Shown here piece by piece: positions 19,901 to 30,000 of a stretch of 64,000 nucleotides of DNA (its first letter is position 1; every line of letters starts with the position of its first letter). The position numbers were made by a program, and so were the translations under genes. Below the pieces are notes generated by a model. That model was not told the DNA's origin and ran no database searches. It saw only the letters and a program-made list of their open reading frames with translations. This stretch comes from Selaginella moellendorffii (Eukaryota; Streptophyta; Lycopodiopsida; Selaginellales; Selaginellaceae). Location of the stretch: assembly GCF_000143415.4 (NCBI RefSeq), contig NW_003314262.1, positions 3,682,620 through 3,746,619 on the forward strand, written 5' to 3'.

Positions 19901-22542
19901 GATTATAGATCGTTGTGAATATTCAGACACGAGGACTGAAAAGCGCACTGGTGGCGCATCGAAGAAGGACAAACAGACAAGCAATAGGAAAAAAGGAGGT
20001 ACAAATTATATTTGCAATGGCGTGTGGTCTCATGCCATTCCTTGCAGGAGACACTTCTTCAAAGGCAAAATAGGCAAGCACCAGCCAATCTCAAACTGAC
20101 AGTGGTCATAAAAAGCGAAAGCACGTTGGACAGTCGTCGAGATCAGAGGCGTTTGATTCGAAAAGGAAGAAGGGCAACGAAAAGATGATAGGTAATGCCT
20201 CGCGGTTATGGCGTGTGTGCTCATGCCATTCATTGCAGATCAAGGGCTGAGTGAAAGCAGGCAGTCACCACCTCCTGACTCAGATTCCTATGGCGGACTC
20301 CCCTTCCCCAATCTCAATGGAGAGGTACATTGGATGAGGGAAGCTTTTCAAGTCAGGGCCACGTTTTTCTCATCTCGTCGTCTTCGAAGGGTGCAAGAAC
20401 GTGCAGAAACCATGTTAAGACAGTCGGGTGAGGATACGGTCCTAGGTCACGCACTAAAACAGGCTATGGATGTCTTGTATTTTGAGATGGAGACTCGGCC
20501 AGATGATTTTCCCAAGATGGTCCTGGAAGAACAAGCCATCCAGCCTGAGCAGCCTATGGAAGAAATGCAGGAGGGGGATGAGGAGCCAGAGAAAGATAAT
20601 GAGCAGGAAGAGCAGAAGGACGAAGAGGAGGACAAAGAAGAGGAGGACGAAGAGGACTTGGATGGTCCTCACAATGGTGACGATCACAATAACGACGACG
20701 ACGATGATGACGACGATGGCCAGCCTGAGGTGGCCAAAGAGCAGCGGAGGAAGGTCATACAAGACAAACCATCAGATAAATAATAGTACATCCATTCCTA
20801 ACCTTTTACCATTTCTAACATTGTCCATGTAGGTCGCAGAGCAAATGGTAAGTAGAGATTATTCAGTTGAATTTACAAACTCTAGCCTTTAGTGTCGAGG
20901 AAGGATAGTGCCAAGCAAGGGTCGAAACGTATGTCCAATCCTTTAGAATCAGCAGTGCGCCCAAGTGATATCGGTCCTAGTTCCTCAATAGCAGTTGATG
21001 GTAAATACAGTATAGTCGATTCAATGTGCTAATGAGTTTGTTTTTAGTAGCACGGGAGGATACCATCTCAATCGAAGGGAGATATTTGGACATGCATATG
21101 GATCCGCCAGTGGACTCTACTTGCCTGCAAGAGTCATCAGAGCTGGTGGAGGCTATTATCCATATCAACGCCAAGCAAGCTGACCACGCTCCACTTGATG
21201 CTGCCCATACCACTGAGTCAATCTTGTCCACGTATCCAACTGACGGTGACCAGGCGCCATTGGACCCGCATGAGGCCACCCCAGCCACCGAGCCGGTCGT
21301 ATCCTCATTTCCAACGGACTCAACGTGTGCCCAATCGTCTGACTATGCGCCGTTGGAACCTCCCTACACCGCCCCTGCTGCCTGTTCGGTCATGTCCACT
21401 TTACCAACGGAGGCACCAGCTGAAATGGCGTGTGATCACACACCATCGGAACCACCCCATGCCACTATTGAGCCAGTTGTACCAGAGTCTACAGCTGAAA
21501 TGGCATGTGCCCACACGCCATCGGATGCGATTGACCCCACATTGCAGAGGAGAGTATTTCCGCCCTTCATGTTTCCTCGACCAAAACCCTCTCAACGACC
21601 ATCGGGAGCACCATTCGCTAATATTGTAGATGGTAAAATTGACTTGTACCATTTTTTATGCTGACGCATTTCATTTCAGAGTCACGGCGAAGGTACTGTA
21701 TCATTTTTTATCTAAACGATGTCCTTTTCTCCCATGAGCGTGGCTCGTCCTCGAATGTCATTGCACCCTCCAAAGCCTGCGGTCGCAAGTTGGTCAAAAG
21801 AGACAGATTCACATTAATCACACGGGAGAAACTGCGGGATCTAATAATGACCATGCGACACTTAAAACAGAGGGCCGGGTTCAATTTGCAATTGGGAGTT
21901 TGGACATCCATGATGCGCCACAATGCATTAACGTTGCTACAGATGATGCACGATCAAACGCAAGTAATATTACCATTTGACTTTCTCCTAACGCAGATGG
22001 ATTGCTTGACTATGGTCCATGTGAGGGGTAGCAAGCCCATCTTCGTCAAGCCAGAGGCTGTAGTGATGAACCGGACTGCTAGCTCAAGTGAAATCCTCAT
22101 CATCGATGACTTGCCGATTAAAACTGCAGCGAACACGCACACATATGCAGTGCACCCCATCTCTTGCAGTATGGAAACTAGGGAGAAGAAACCGTATGTT
22201 CTGGGGGACCTTGCAAAACGGCTTGGAGCGATGGTGATAGAGAACCGGCCAGTCCAGGAGGTGGCTGCAGAAATCAACCAAATGGCAGATGGAACGGTAT
22301 ATCAGAAGCCATTTGATCGGACAGACACCAGTCATCATTTATGGCATGTATATTGTCTAGCCAAGCACTATCCGCATCTCCATAATCTGCTCAACCGGAT
22401 GGGTTCTTCGACCACTAAACATGAGCGTGGACGTAGTAGAGAAGAGATGGCATTACTATTGGGTTTAAATCCTGATAGTGTGGAGAGTGATGAAATTCCA
22501 AGATTATTGTATAGGCGTTGGAGGCAAAAAATAATAGTCTGA
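16938..22542 (+). pseudogene. ParB/Srx-fold-like large protein gene of giant transposon
   Basis: Eleven exons total 1644 codons: 16938-16940 (just ATG), 17180-18355, 18410-19733, 19784-19870, 19909-19998, 20048-20191, 20239-20775, 20833-20847, 20893-21000, 21048-21632, 21680-22542. Introns are 38-57 bp except the first (239 bp), and introns 3-10 are all phase 1. Residues about 222-360 look like a ParB N-terminal domain: TIDVSRIDI, YNHRLVSDEWVEKLKQKM, FYAVSGQHSSLAMQ, then VVRLI and SHAQNVKQE, matching in order the strand, helix, GERRxRA-like and ENLQRE-like blocks of ParB. A basic Lys-rich patch precedes it, and a long Asp/Glu-rich stretch (about 20560-20730) and a Pro/Thr-rich repeat region follow. 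The C-terminal ~290 residues are unrecognised. Stops at 17330-17332 (TAA), 18977-18979, 19712-19714 and 20071-20073 (TAG) and a GT-to-AT donor at 20776 break it. Role in DNA binding or nicking is inference. Confidence 0.78.
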
Positions 22543-22960
22543 GATGGCATGTATTTATTTAAAAATGTAACTTATTATGGCATGGGGTTCCATGCCATTG
22601 TATTAATATTAAAAGACAATTCTTTGAGAGGATTTGCATTATACTAGAAGTGTTATAGCATGTTATTGGAAGTCTACGAAGTTGTTTTATTAATAAGGGG
22701 AAAGTAAAGATTGAATGGGGACTTGGGCTCCACCTAGACTTGGAGTAACTGAGCCAATATTAAAAGGATGGAAAGAAATTGGACGACGATGACAAGGAGA
22801 AGAGAGAGGTGAAGCAGTGGCAGGGGGAGGAGAACTGATTGAGTAGACATTTCCTTGTTTAAAATAAAATGGCATGTGCCTCAATGCAGTTGAATTTTGT
22901 TATATTTATATACTATATAAAGGTTTGGAAACCTTATTTTACAAGTGGGATAATGACAAT
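22543..22960. other. Right subterminal non-coding region of DNA transposon
   Basis: No gene seen. It follows the stop codon of the ParB-like gene. It contains a full palindromic motif at 22577-22599, a weaker one at 22869-22886, and an inner repeat of the terminal motif (ACAAGTGGGATAATG near 22941-22955) close to the right inverted repeat. Confidence 0.6.
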
Positions 22961-22984
22961 TCCCACTTTAACGAAATAGAGCTT
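22961..22984 (-). repeat. Right terminal inverted repeat
   Basis: Exact reverse complement of 10646-10669, reading TCCCACTTTAACG to GAGCTT on the plus strand. It is followed at once by the target duplication AATA and then by gag sequence of the interrupted Ty3 element. Confidence 0.95.
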
Positions 22985-22988
22985 AATA
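22984..22988. other. Target-site duplication, right copy
   Basis: TAATA, matching 10641-10645. Its first base overlaps the 24-bp inverted repeat, so AATA is the strict duplication. Confidence 0.85.
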
Positions 22989-24242
22989 GTTAGTTCACGA
23001 GATCAACTTCTTCAAAATTTTTGACAAACAGAGAATAAAAAACCTTTATCAAATTAGTTTAAGAAGTTGGCTTCAGATTAATTCTTCCACCACGAAGAAG
23101 CATTTCCTGAAAGCTTCATCACAAAAAAATCAATCTTCACTTTATCCTCACAAGGATTGTGAGACCAACAACTCTCCTATAATTCTAGCCAAGAATCAAC
23201 ATTTTAACTATCACAAACATCTAGTGATGGCTTTCATTCCAATACCATAATCCTTAGCATATTTGACATACTGATGGTAATCATGGATATGAGATTGATT
23301 TAACCCTTGAGGGTCCATACGAAGCAAAAAATCCTTAATGAAATTGATGGGTTCTTGATGATTTCATTGTGTGGCAAGAATGCCAGATTTATAAGGTTTA
23401 GAGTGACATAAAGAAGGTTAAAGAATCTCTTCTTCATCAACATGGCCATTATCATTAATGTTATACTCCTCATTAGGATCAATATTTTGCTCACTTGCCA
23501 TCCCTAAAATAAATGCCTCTTCACCAACATATATGTTCTCAGTACCCCTAGATGCCTAGCATTTGGCACATTCAGCCAAAATCTGTTTGATGAGTTTGTT
23601 AACAAGAACCACCACACATCCCTTCTTCACTAGGATTCCATTTTGTATCTTGAATGACACAAACTTGTCACCCTTTAAATCTGTAAAGGTGTCCCTTAAC
23701 AAAACCTTCACGTGAATATCAATGAAGGAATTGAAGTTAACAAACTCCTTGAGCTCATCTAAGAAAACTCATCTAAAAAATTGGTAGATAGCTTAAACAG
23801 GATAGAATTTACCATTTTGGATAATACATTAGCCATCTTATTGTCACCTCCATGCTTGTACTAGATTTTAATAGATATTTCCTATAGAAATTCTTGCCAA
23901 TGAGCAAAATAGCTTTAAATATCCTTTTGTTGATTAAAATACTAGTGAGACTAATGGTCTGAATCCATATGGAAGTCCAATCCATACAGATAATGTTGCC
24001 ATTCCTTCACAGTAGCAATCACAGCATACAACTCTTTATCTTGAGTAGGCTAATTCCACTATATGGCATTAAACTTATGACTCATGTATGCAAGAGGATG
24101 CCCAACTTGAAATAATATGACTCCAATAGCAATATCACTTGCATCTGTCTCAACCACAAGAGGCCAGATGTGAAAGATCCACCATAATAAATGCTTGAGC
24201 TGTATCCATGATGAATCCCACCACATTCACCTTAAGAATTTA
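22985..24242 (-). mobile_element. Decayed Ty3 element, continuation with internal deletion
   Basis: 22985-23340 continues the interrupted gag on the minus strand; its partner copy is at 34110-34215. 23350-24165 aligns by eye with integrase start and RNase H regions of the same family (for example GTAGGCTAATTCC near 24046, compared with 33458 and 8370). At about 24165 the sequence jumps from RNase H directly to the gag/protease boundary (AGATGTGAAAGATCCACC). The same junction occurs at about 33573, so the deletion predates the copying. All frames are broken. Confidence 0.7.
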
Positions 24243-24244
24243 CA

Positions 24245-24574
24245 TACACTTTGGAATTACCAGCTAATTCGAAGATTCATCCAACATTCTATGTGAGCAA
24301 GCTTAAAGCATGTTTACACTTCGGTGATATCATGGATCAATCCATCATCCAAGTCCCAGAGATTGATGTTGAGAAGGTTGGGCCGACCAATATTATTGCT
24401 CAAAGATTGGTGAAAACACATTGGGAAACAACTAAAGAGTTGTTAGTTCAATGGAATGGTTATTCCATGGACGAAGCTACATGGGAAACTAAAGATGATG
24501 TGAAGAGAATATTTCCGAATTTTGGTTATAACTTGGATGACATTCCTGAGGAAGGGGAGAATGGAGTTCTATAG
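24245..24574 (+). pseudogene. Integrase C-terminal end with chromodomain (Ty3 chromovirus fragment)
   Basis: A plus-strand open stretch of about 107 codons. It begins with LPANSKIHPTFYVSKLKACL, the conserved piece before chromovirus chromodomains. It then reads NIIAQRLVK, KELLVQWNGYS and EATWETKDDVKRIFP, the aromatic-cage region of a chromodomain, and ends in a normal stop at 24572-24574. Chromodomains steer integration to modified chromatin. The rest of integrase is not attached in this orientation; it lies downstream at 24920-25060 and, inverted, at 25096-26092, showing rearrangement. Confidence 0.85.
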
Positions 24575-24942
24575 CTGTATTGTTATATGATTTGAACCAT
24601 TTATTCTATTTTCATTCTCTTGTTTCCATGATCATATTGTCATGTGAAAAAGCCATATTACTTTCTTTCTTTCGTGGCTGTTTATCGTGATGTTGGTATT
24701 GTCATTTGCACATCTTTTCTCCATGGCCATATTGCCTTGGACTCCTTTCATATGAGGCTCATTTAGCTTCTCAAGGTTGTTGTATGTGGCTAGGTCATGA
24801 AGGACAATGACACAAACCATAGGAATATTCTAAGAATATTCTATAGCCTGTGGGATTTAAGACCATAATGCCTTAAGGGTTGGGAGGTTTGGCTAGGGTT
24901 CGGTCTCTTGTTCGTTTCATTTGACAAAGTTTTCCTTTAAGT
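24575..24942. other. No gene seen; retroelement-derived DNA
   Basis: About 370 bp after the chromodomain stop. AT-rich, no coding similarity recognised. It could be the 3' untranslated part or LTR of the plus-strand chromovirus fragment. Confidence 0.4.
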
Positions 24943-25215
24943 TGTTAGATGCACAACGGTCTCTGAAAAGAGGTGGTAGTGCTAAGTTGTCTCCATGGTA
25001 TTGTGGGCCTTGGACAATTTTTATAGTGTAGGGGATCTTGCATATGCTTTAAGCTTGATTATATAGAACATTGGATGAATCTTCAAACTAACTAGTAATT
25101 CCAAAGTGTATGCAAGATCCCCCACACACTATAAAATTGTCCAAAACCCACAATACTATGGAGACAATTTAGCATTGCCACCTCTTTTCAGAGACTGTTG
25201 TGCATCTGACAACTT
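24943..25215. repeat. Imperfect inverted repeat of integrase sequence
   Basis: The left arm 24943-25058 (GTTGTTAGATGCACAACGG onward) is repeated in inverted orientation at about 25098-25215, separated by some 40 bp. Both arms encode the integrase stretch before the chromodomain (reading near LDNF-SVGDLAYTLEL). The arms differ at many bases, so the inversion is old or joins two different copies. Confidence 0.75.
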
Positions 25216-26092
25216 AAGAAAAACCTTGTCACCAACTTTGTACTCTTAATGACGATGATGTTTATTAGCCAATCTTAAGTCTCGATCTTGAGCTTGTTTT
25301 ATATTCAACTTTGCCAACTTAAACTTGTCTTGCATATCCTTTAAAGAAATCACAAGCATGAGATACCTGAACCAAAGCCAAACTCAAACTCACGGGAGAC
25401 GTAGGCTCATAGCCATACATCACCATAAAAACAAACATGCCAATAGCCGATTCATAAGCATTATTCCGAGCAAACTAAAGCAAAAGTAAATACTTCTCCC
25501 ATACTCCTTATCAAGTCAAATTTCCCACAAAAGACCTTAGCATATCTTCTAATAGCTGATTCATGTGCTCTATCTACCTATCTGATTGAGGATTTTCACC
25601 ACTACTCATGCTCAACTTAGTCTCTAGCTTCTCAAAGCCTATTTGCCAAAACTTGGATGTGAATTTGGGATTCTGATCACTTACAAAAACCATAGAGATT
25701 GAATAACTAGTCTACAAACAATTGAGTAAGTTCAGAAGCTTTTATCATTGTCTTCATAGGGAAGAAGTGAGTCAAACGATCCACAACAACCCAAATAGCA
25801 TCATTTCCTCAAAATGTCTTGGGCAAACTAGTGATAAAGTCTATTGAGATGTTATCCCACTTATTTTTAGGTACACGTAAAGGATGATAGAGGCTAGCAA
25901 GCTTCTAATGATCAACTTTGACCACCTAATAGATTAAATAACCATGTACATACTTTTTAACATTTGACTTCATCCCAAGCCAAAAGAAATGCCTCTTCAC
26001 TAACATATATATTCTTAGTACTTCTAGATGCCCAGCACTTGGCACATTATGACACTCAACCATAATCCGTTTGATGAGTTTGTCAACATGAG
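25096..26092 (-). pseudogene. Integrase remnant of decayed Ty3 element
   Basis: Reading minus from 26092, the integrase zinc-binding region (CHNVPSAGHLEVLRIYML, KRHFFWLGMKS) is followed by the core, with SIDFITSLPKT near 25830 and VVVDRLTHFFPMKT near 25755. Further core blocks follow with stops and frameshifts. The C-terminal block ending in KIHPMFYI lies near 25100. It is cut at 26093 by insertion of the non-coding LTR element. Non-functional. Confidence 0.72.
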
Positions 26093-27055
26093 TGTCGCAA
26101 ATGTGACTTTGGGTATCAAAAGTTACCTATCGGCCAATCCTTACGAACACTCCTTCCTTACTACCACAATGGCAAGAGGTCGGTATTGCTGGTTCCCATC
26201 ATTAGCCCCTCTTATCCAAGTGTTAGTAAACTGGGCTTAGCATCTATACATAGCCAGATGGACATAAGGTAGGAACTCCTGTGTTTCTAGCTGAGCATAC
26301 TTGGCTTGGCTCTTAGTTCTCTTTTACTCTATCTTGCACTGGCTTGATAAGAACCTTCATGTATTGAGATTGGTCCCTCAATATCGTTAGATGATAGCTT
26401 ACCATGTCTGCCAAACACCCTCGCTATCATGCCCTTTGTGTTAGTCTGATTTAGTCCCAAATACTATTTATGGAAAGTGTCTAGATTTGCTCATTTGGCA
26501 TATCTACGGAATGTAGAGATTGGCTTGAACACAATGGTGTTTGTCCTATGTCCATTATTTTAGTCCCAAATACTATTTATGGAAAGTGTCTAAATTTGCT
26601 CATTTGGCATATCTACGGAATATAGAGATTAACTTGAACACAATGGTGTTTGTCCCGTGTCCAAATGTGCATTCTAGCGCCAAAGTCCAACCCGAGACCA
26701 CTCCGATACCAAATATAAGCTCTTGAGTTTGGACTTCCTGGGAGGTCACCCAGCCCAGTACTATTCAAACCCAAGGACGCTTAACCTCAAATATCCCAAG
26801 ACCCTTAACCGATTGGAAAAAGGGGTGCACTCTTGTTCATGGGCCCTTTCCCTCTATATTTGAACCCCATGGATCGTCTCTCGAGTCGTTTTCTTTAGTT
26901 GCTTACACTCGGGTTCCACACCATTGTCCTATGGACATGTGGCATGTGACACATGGCATATGACATGTGGCACATAGAGGGTTTAGGTTTGGTTTCGTGG
27001 TGTTATCCTATGGTAAATCATCATAGAATAAAGGGTAAAAACCACATGCGCTACA
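26093..27055 (+). repeat. 5' LTR of LARD copy 1
   Basis: Starts TGTCGCAAATG and ends GCGCTACA, two bases before the primer-binding site. It has an internal tandem duplication of about 109 bp: TAGTCCCAAATACTATTTATG at 26452 recurs at 26561. This duplication is absent from the 3' LTR. The LTR lacks a stretch of about 300 bp that the 3' LTR has at 32500-32900, so the two have diverged by indels. Confidence 0.85.
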
Positions 27056-27057
27056 TT

Positions 27058-27070
27058 TGGTATCAGAGGA
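27058..27070 (+). other. Primer-binding site, initiator tRNA-Met type
   Basis: TGGTATCAGAGGA lies two bases after the LTR end. It is complementary to the 3' end of plant initiator tRNA-Met apart from the last bases. Confidence 0.85.
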
Positions 27071-30000
27071 TGAGTCTCAGCGAGTACTATTTAATGAGAT
27101 TGGGCAATTAGTCTCGTTGCATACGTAGAGATGAAAACAATGATCTGAGTGGGTACACGTTTGGGTGCAAAGGCTTCGCAATGGTTCCTTGGATATGAAA
27201 TTTGGTTACCTTTCATACTAGATTATAGCTTAGGCTCATAAGATGGATATGAGATGTTTCATTTGCATGAGTTTACACTTGGGCTCATGAGCAAGGCATA
27301 TTAGCAACTTGAGGTTACACTTTGAGTTGGCAAGATTAATGTTAGCCTATCAGTGGTTCTATGAGTTGTTCCATGTACCGTGGGTGAAAGTAAACCTTCC
27401 CTGGGTTTACTATGAGTGGCAAATAGGCTGGTCCATAGCTATTTAGCATAGCACTAGTTGATCCTTCTTAGGCATGATTACGAGTGGATCAATCAAGACT
27501 ATAAGGATTAATTTATTAGTTCAAATAATCATTGCCATGCTCTTTTATAAACTTTTCTTGGATTGGACTGAAGGTAGTGCGAAAACAAGCTTAAGGTTTA
27601 GTCAAAAGATGAGACCAAAAAGAGAGTCATCAAGGACGAAGGATCAAACACGTAAATCATTTTTTCTTCTTGGAGAGATGATTTGCAACGAGGTATGACT
27701 CATTGCTCATGTTCACATCATGCAATCAAGAATCACATCATCTTGATGCATGTTGGAAATGATGGTCTTACAAGTGGTGAGTTATGGGATGGATAGCGGT
27801 GAAGTACTAAACCATTTTGTCTAGGCATGCCATTGGAAGACTTGGGTTACAATACTCAATTCTTTTCCAGTAGCTTGATGTTGGATTAGTTTTGAGATTG
27901 GTTGGAAAGAGAGTGGCATGAGCTTGTCCGTGTTATGAACAAAAATTAGTGGTGTTGGGTGTTGTAAATTTCTATCGGTGAAGTGTGGCATTTGTATTGC
28001 ATTTTGTCAAATTGAGTTGGCACTTGATACTTACATAAACCTTTAGAGTAGTGACATGTGCATTGCTTGTGGTGTTACTCAATTGATGATCAAATTATTG
28101 TGATTTCTTATATCATATCCATGTGATAATGAATAATGTGTTTACAAAGTTGCTTTGGTAAATGATGATCAACCCCAAAGTGGTTGATAGTGAAGCTAGT
28201 CTACTTGCACAAAGTAGCATTGTAGTAGCTTTGACTAGATTCTCGATGGTGGTCCATTATGCTAAACTTAAGTTGGTATTTTGTTTCCTTGAGTTTGCGT
28301 ATTAAGGTGTTGGAGAAAGGTTGTACCATTCATTTGTTATAGCTCGTCAATTGATCCATTAACACTTGGAGTAAATTATTGGATGGAAAAAATATGTAGT
28401 TAGGGCATTGACATCACTAGCACTTATGTTAGTGGAAGTGGCATTGTTATTTCAAGTGATGAAGATTTTTCCTTGAACCTTGATTTTTCATGTCATTTTT
28501 CTTGTTAATGTTTTGGTTTCATATTGGATTTTGAAGGTGGTTGAAACAAAATGTTAATACAATATGGATATCTAAAGACATGGTCTTCGTGATCAAGCCT
28601 TAAATGTTCATTTTGCATTTTTACGAATGTCAAAGTTAGATGTTGGAAAAATGGGCAAAGATGTTTGATGCTTAAACATTCTATTGAGTCATAAGAATTT
28701 ATGTTAAGGTGAACCTATATGAAGTTGATGGTAGGAGGAAGTTGGTTGAGTCTTAAAAGTTTGCATTCGTGGACTAAGAGTCATTCTTTCTCTAGGATGG
28801 AAAATTTTCCACAAATTTTCTTAGGTTTTTCTAGTGGCTGATTTGTTGATCACTTTGCTCGAAAACCATTCCATTTTTGTAAGCTAGTACAAACTAATAA
28901 AAGGGTTGAAGTTGACTTTAGTTAGCTTAGACCTTAGTAGGTAGTTTGTATGTTATGACTCGAAAGGGATGCTGACTTTGGGGCTAAGGCAATTGAGTTG
29001 GATAGAGTCTAGAGTTGGTGTAAAAAAGTGGCTATTGCACTTTTCTAAAAAGGTAACTTTTATGCCTTTCTTTTATAGGATTCTACTTGGTGGCAGGTTG
29101 CACTTTACATTTCGCTAAAACTCTATGAAAGTAGTGAGCTTTCACTGATCTTAACTTGGTCTTGGTAGCCTTGTGCCTTGGCTGAGGATAGTGATGTCTA
29201 GCTTAGTTGTTTGCAGTTGAAATGCTGATACCCATACTATAGCTTTGTCTATGAGGAGGTTGTGTACTGATATGAGTCCATCTCGTGGTCTTCACTTTAG
29301 TTTCAGCTAAGTGTTGATCATGCATAGCTAGCCTTGTCAATGCATGCTCAAAGCTATTGGCTAAATGCATTAGTGAGCTTATTTCAGTTAAGTTGGATTC
29401 GAGTGGTCATTTAATTCGTGCTTGTCCATGAATCTATATCTCATACATGAGGTATTATATTACTATTGGACAAGTATATGACTTGATGGCATGAGTTTAA
29501 TGTTTGGGTCTTATGAAGGCAAGTTGAAGGAGTGATTGTCGATTGTTTGACAACTAATAATTGCTTGTAGACTTCGTCGAGGATTGTTTGACACTTGCTT
29601 CGCTCGATGATGATTTAGTAGTGATGGGCTTGCTTTATCAGATGATGTTGCAGAGGATCGTGTTGTTAAACTTACATAGGTTTTCTATGTTGGTATATCG
29701 ATTCTGCCTTTGTTGATATCATTTGGTTGCGTTTAGTTTATAGTGTTGGATTTCATTGAGTCTTGGATGTGGTGAATCACTCCTTAATGAAGTGTTATCT
29801 GTAACTGAGTTTTGTTGAAGGATTAGTCTTAGATATTGATTAAAGTATCTTCGACTTTGGTTAGCTTGGTTGCTAGAGCGTTTTGGGTGGTGATTCACTC
29901 TTGCTTTTTTATAGCTTTGTTTTGGTGTTGATGGCATTGAAGTGATACCTAAATATAAGATTTGAGTGAAATGAGATGTCTCTCTATAGGATTGATATTG

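Larger units (their letters stand above)
11191..22890. repeat. Dispersed palindromic motif family in the transposon
   Basis: A dyad of about 22 bp, half-site ATGGCRTG, a GGCC-containing centre, then CAYGCCAT. Full or nearly full copies: 12581-12602, 12631-12652, 14471-14492, 14541-14562, 14638-14660, 16181-16203, 16967-16988, 17042-17065, 17101-17121, 18375-18399, 19877-19896, 20016-20039, 20208-20230, 21425-21446, 21500-21521 and 22577-22599. Weaker or half copies: 11197-11210, 11251-11264, 15261-15275, 15328-15345, 16262-16278 and 22869-22886. Six of the twelve mapped introns carry at least one. Copies 21425 and 21500 lie in coding sequence. No copy was noticed outside the element. Confidence 0.88.
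10646..22984. mobile_element. Giant two-gene DNA transposon (12.3 kb)
   Basis: Bounded by perfect 24-bp inverted repeats at 10646-10669 and 22961-22984 and by a 4-5 bp target duplication. Joining the flanks restores an uninterrupted gag sequence that matches the related uninserted copy at 34080-34125. The interior has two divergent multi-exon genes: a transposase-like gene (minus, 14396-11262) and a ParB-like gene (plus, 16938-22542), with a 2.5-kb intergenic region. About twenty palindromic motifs are spread through it. There is no RT, integrase or LTR inside. Superfamily is uncertain: a 3-bp TAA duplication would recall PIF/Harbinger and a 4-bp one other groups, but neither protein looks like a Harbinger pair. 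Confidence 0.92.

Noticed and set aside
20454-20762. Minus-strand Val/Ile/Leu-rich frame resembling a membrane protein
   Set aside because: Antisense of the Asp/Glu codon run in the ParB-like gene.
10646-22984. CRISPR-like spaced repeats
   Set aside because: The palindromes are unevenly spaced (from about 50 bp to over 1 kb), degenerate, and lie in a eukaryotic intron-bearing element.
26930-26990. CATGTGGC/ACATGGCA repeats resembling the transposon palindrome
   Set aside because: A local tandem of a shorter unit inside the LARD LTR, without the GGCC centre.
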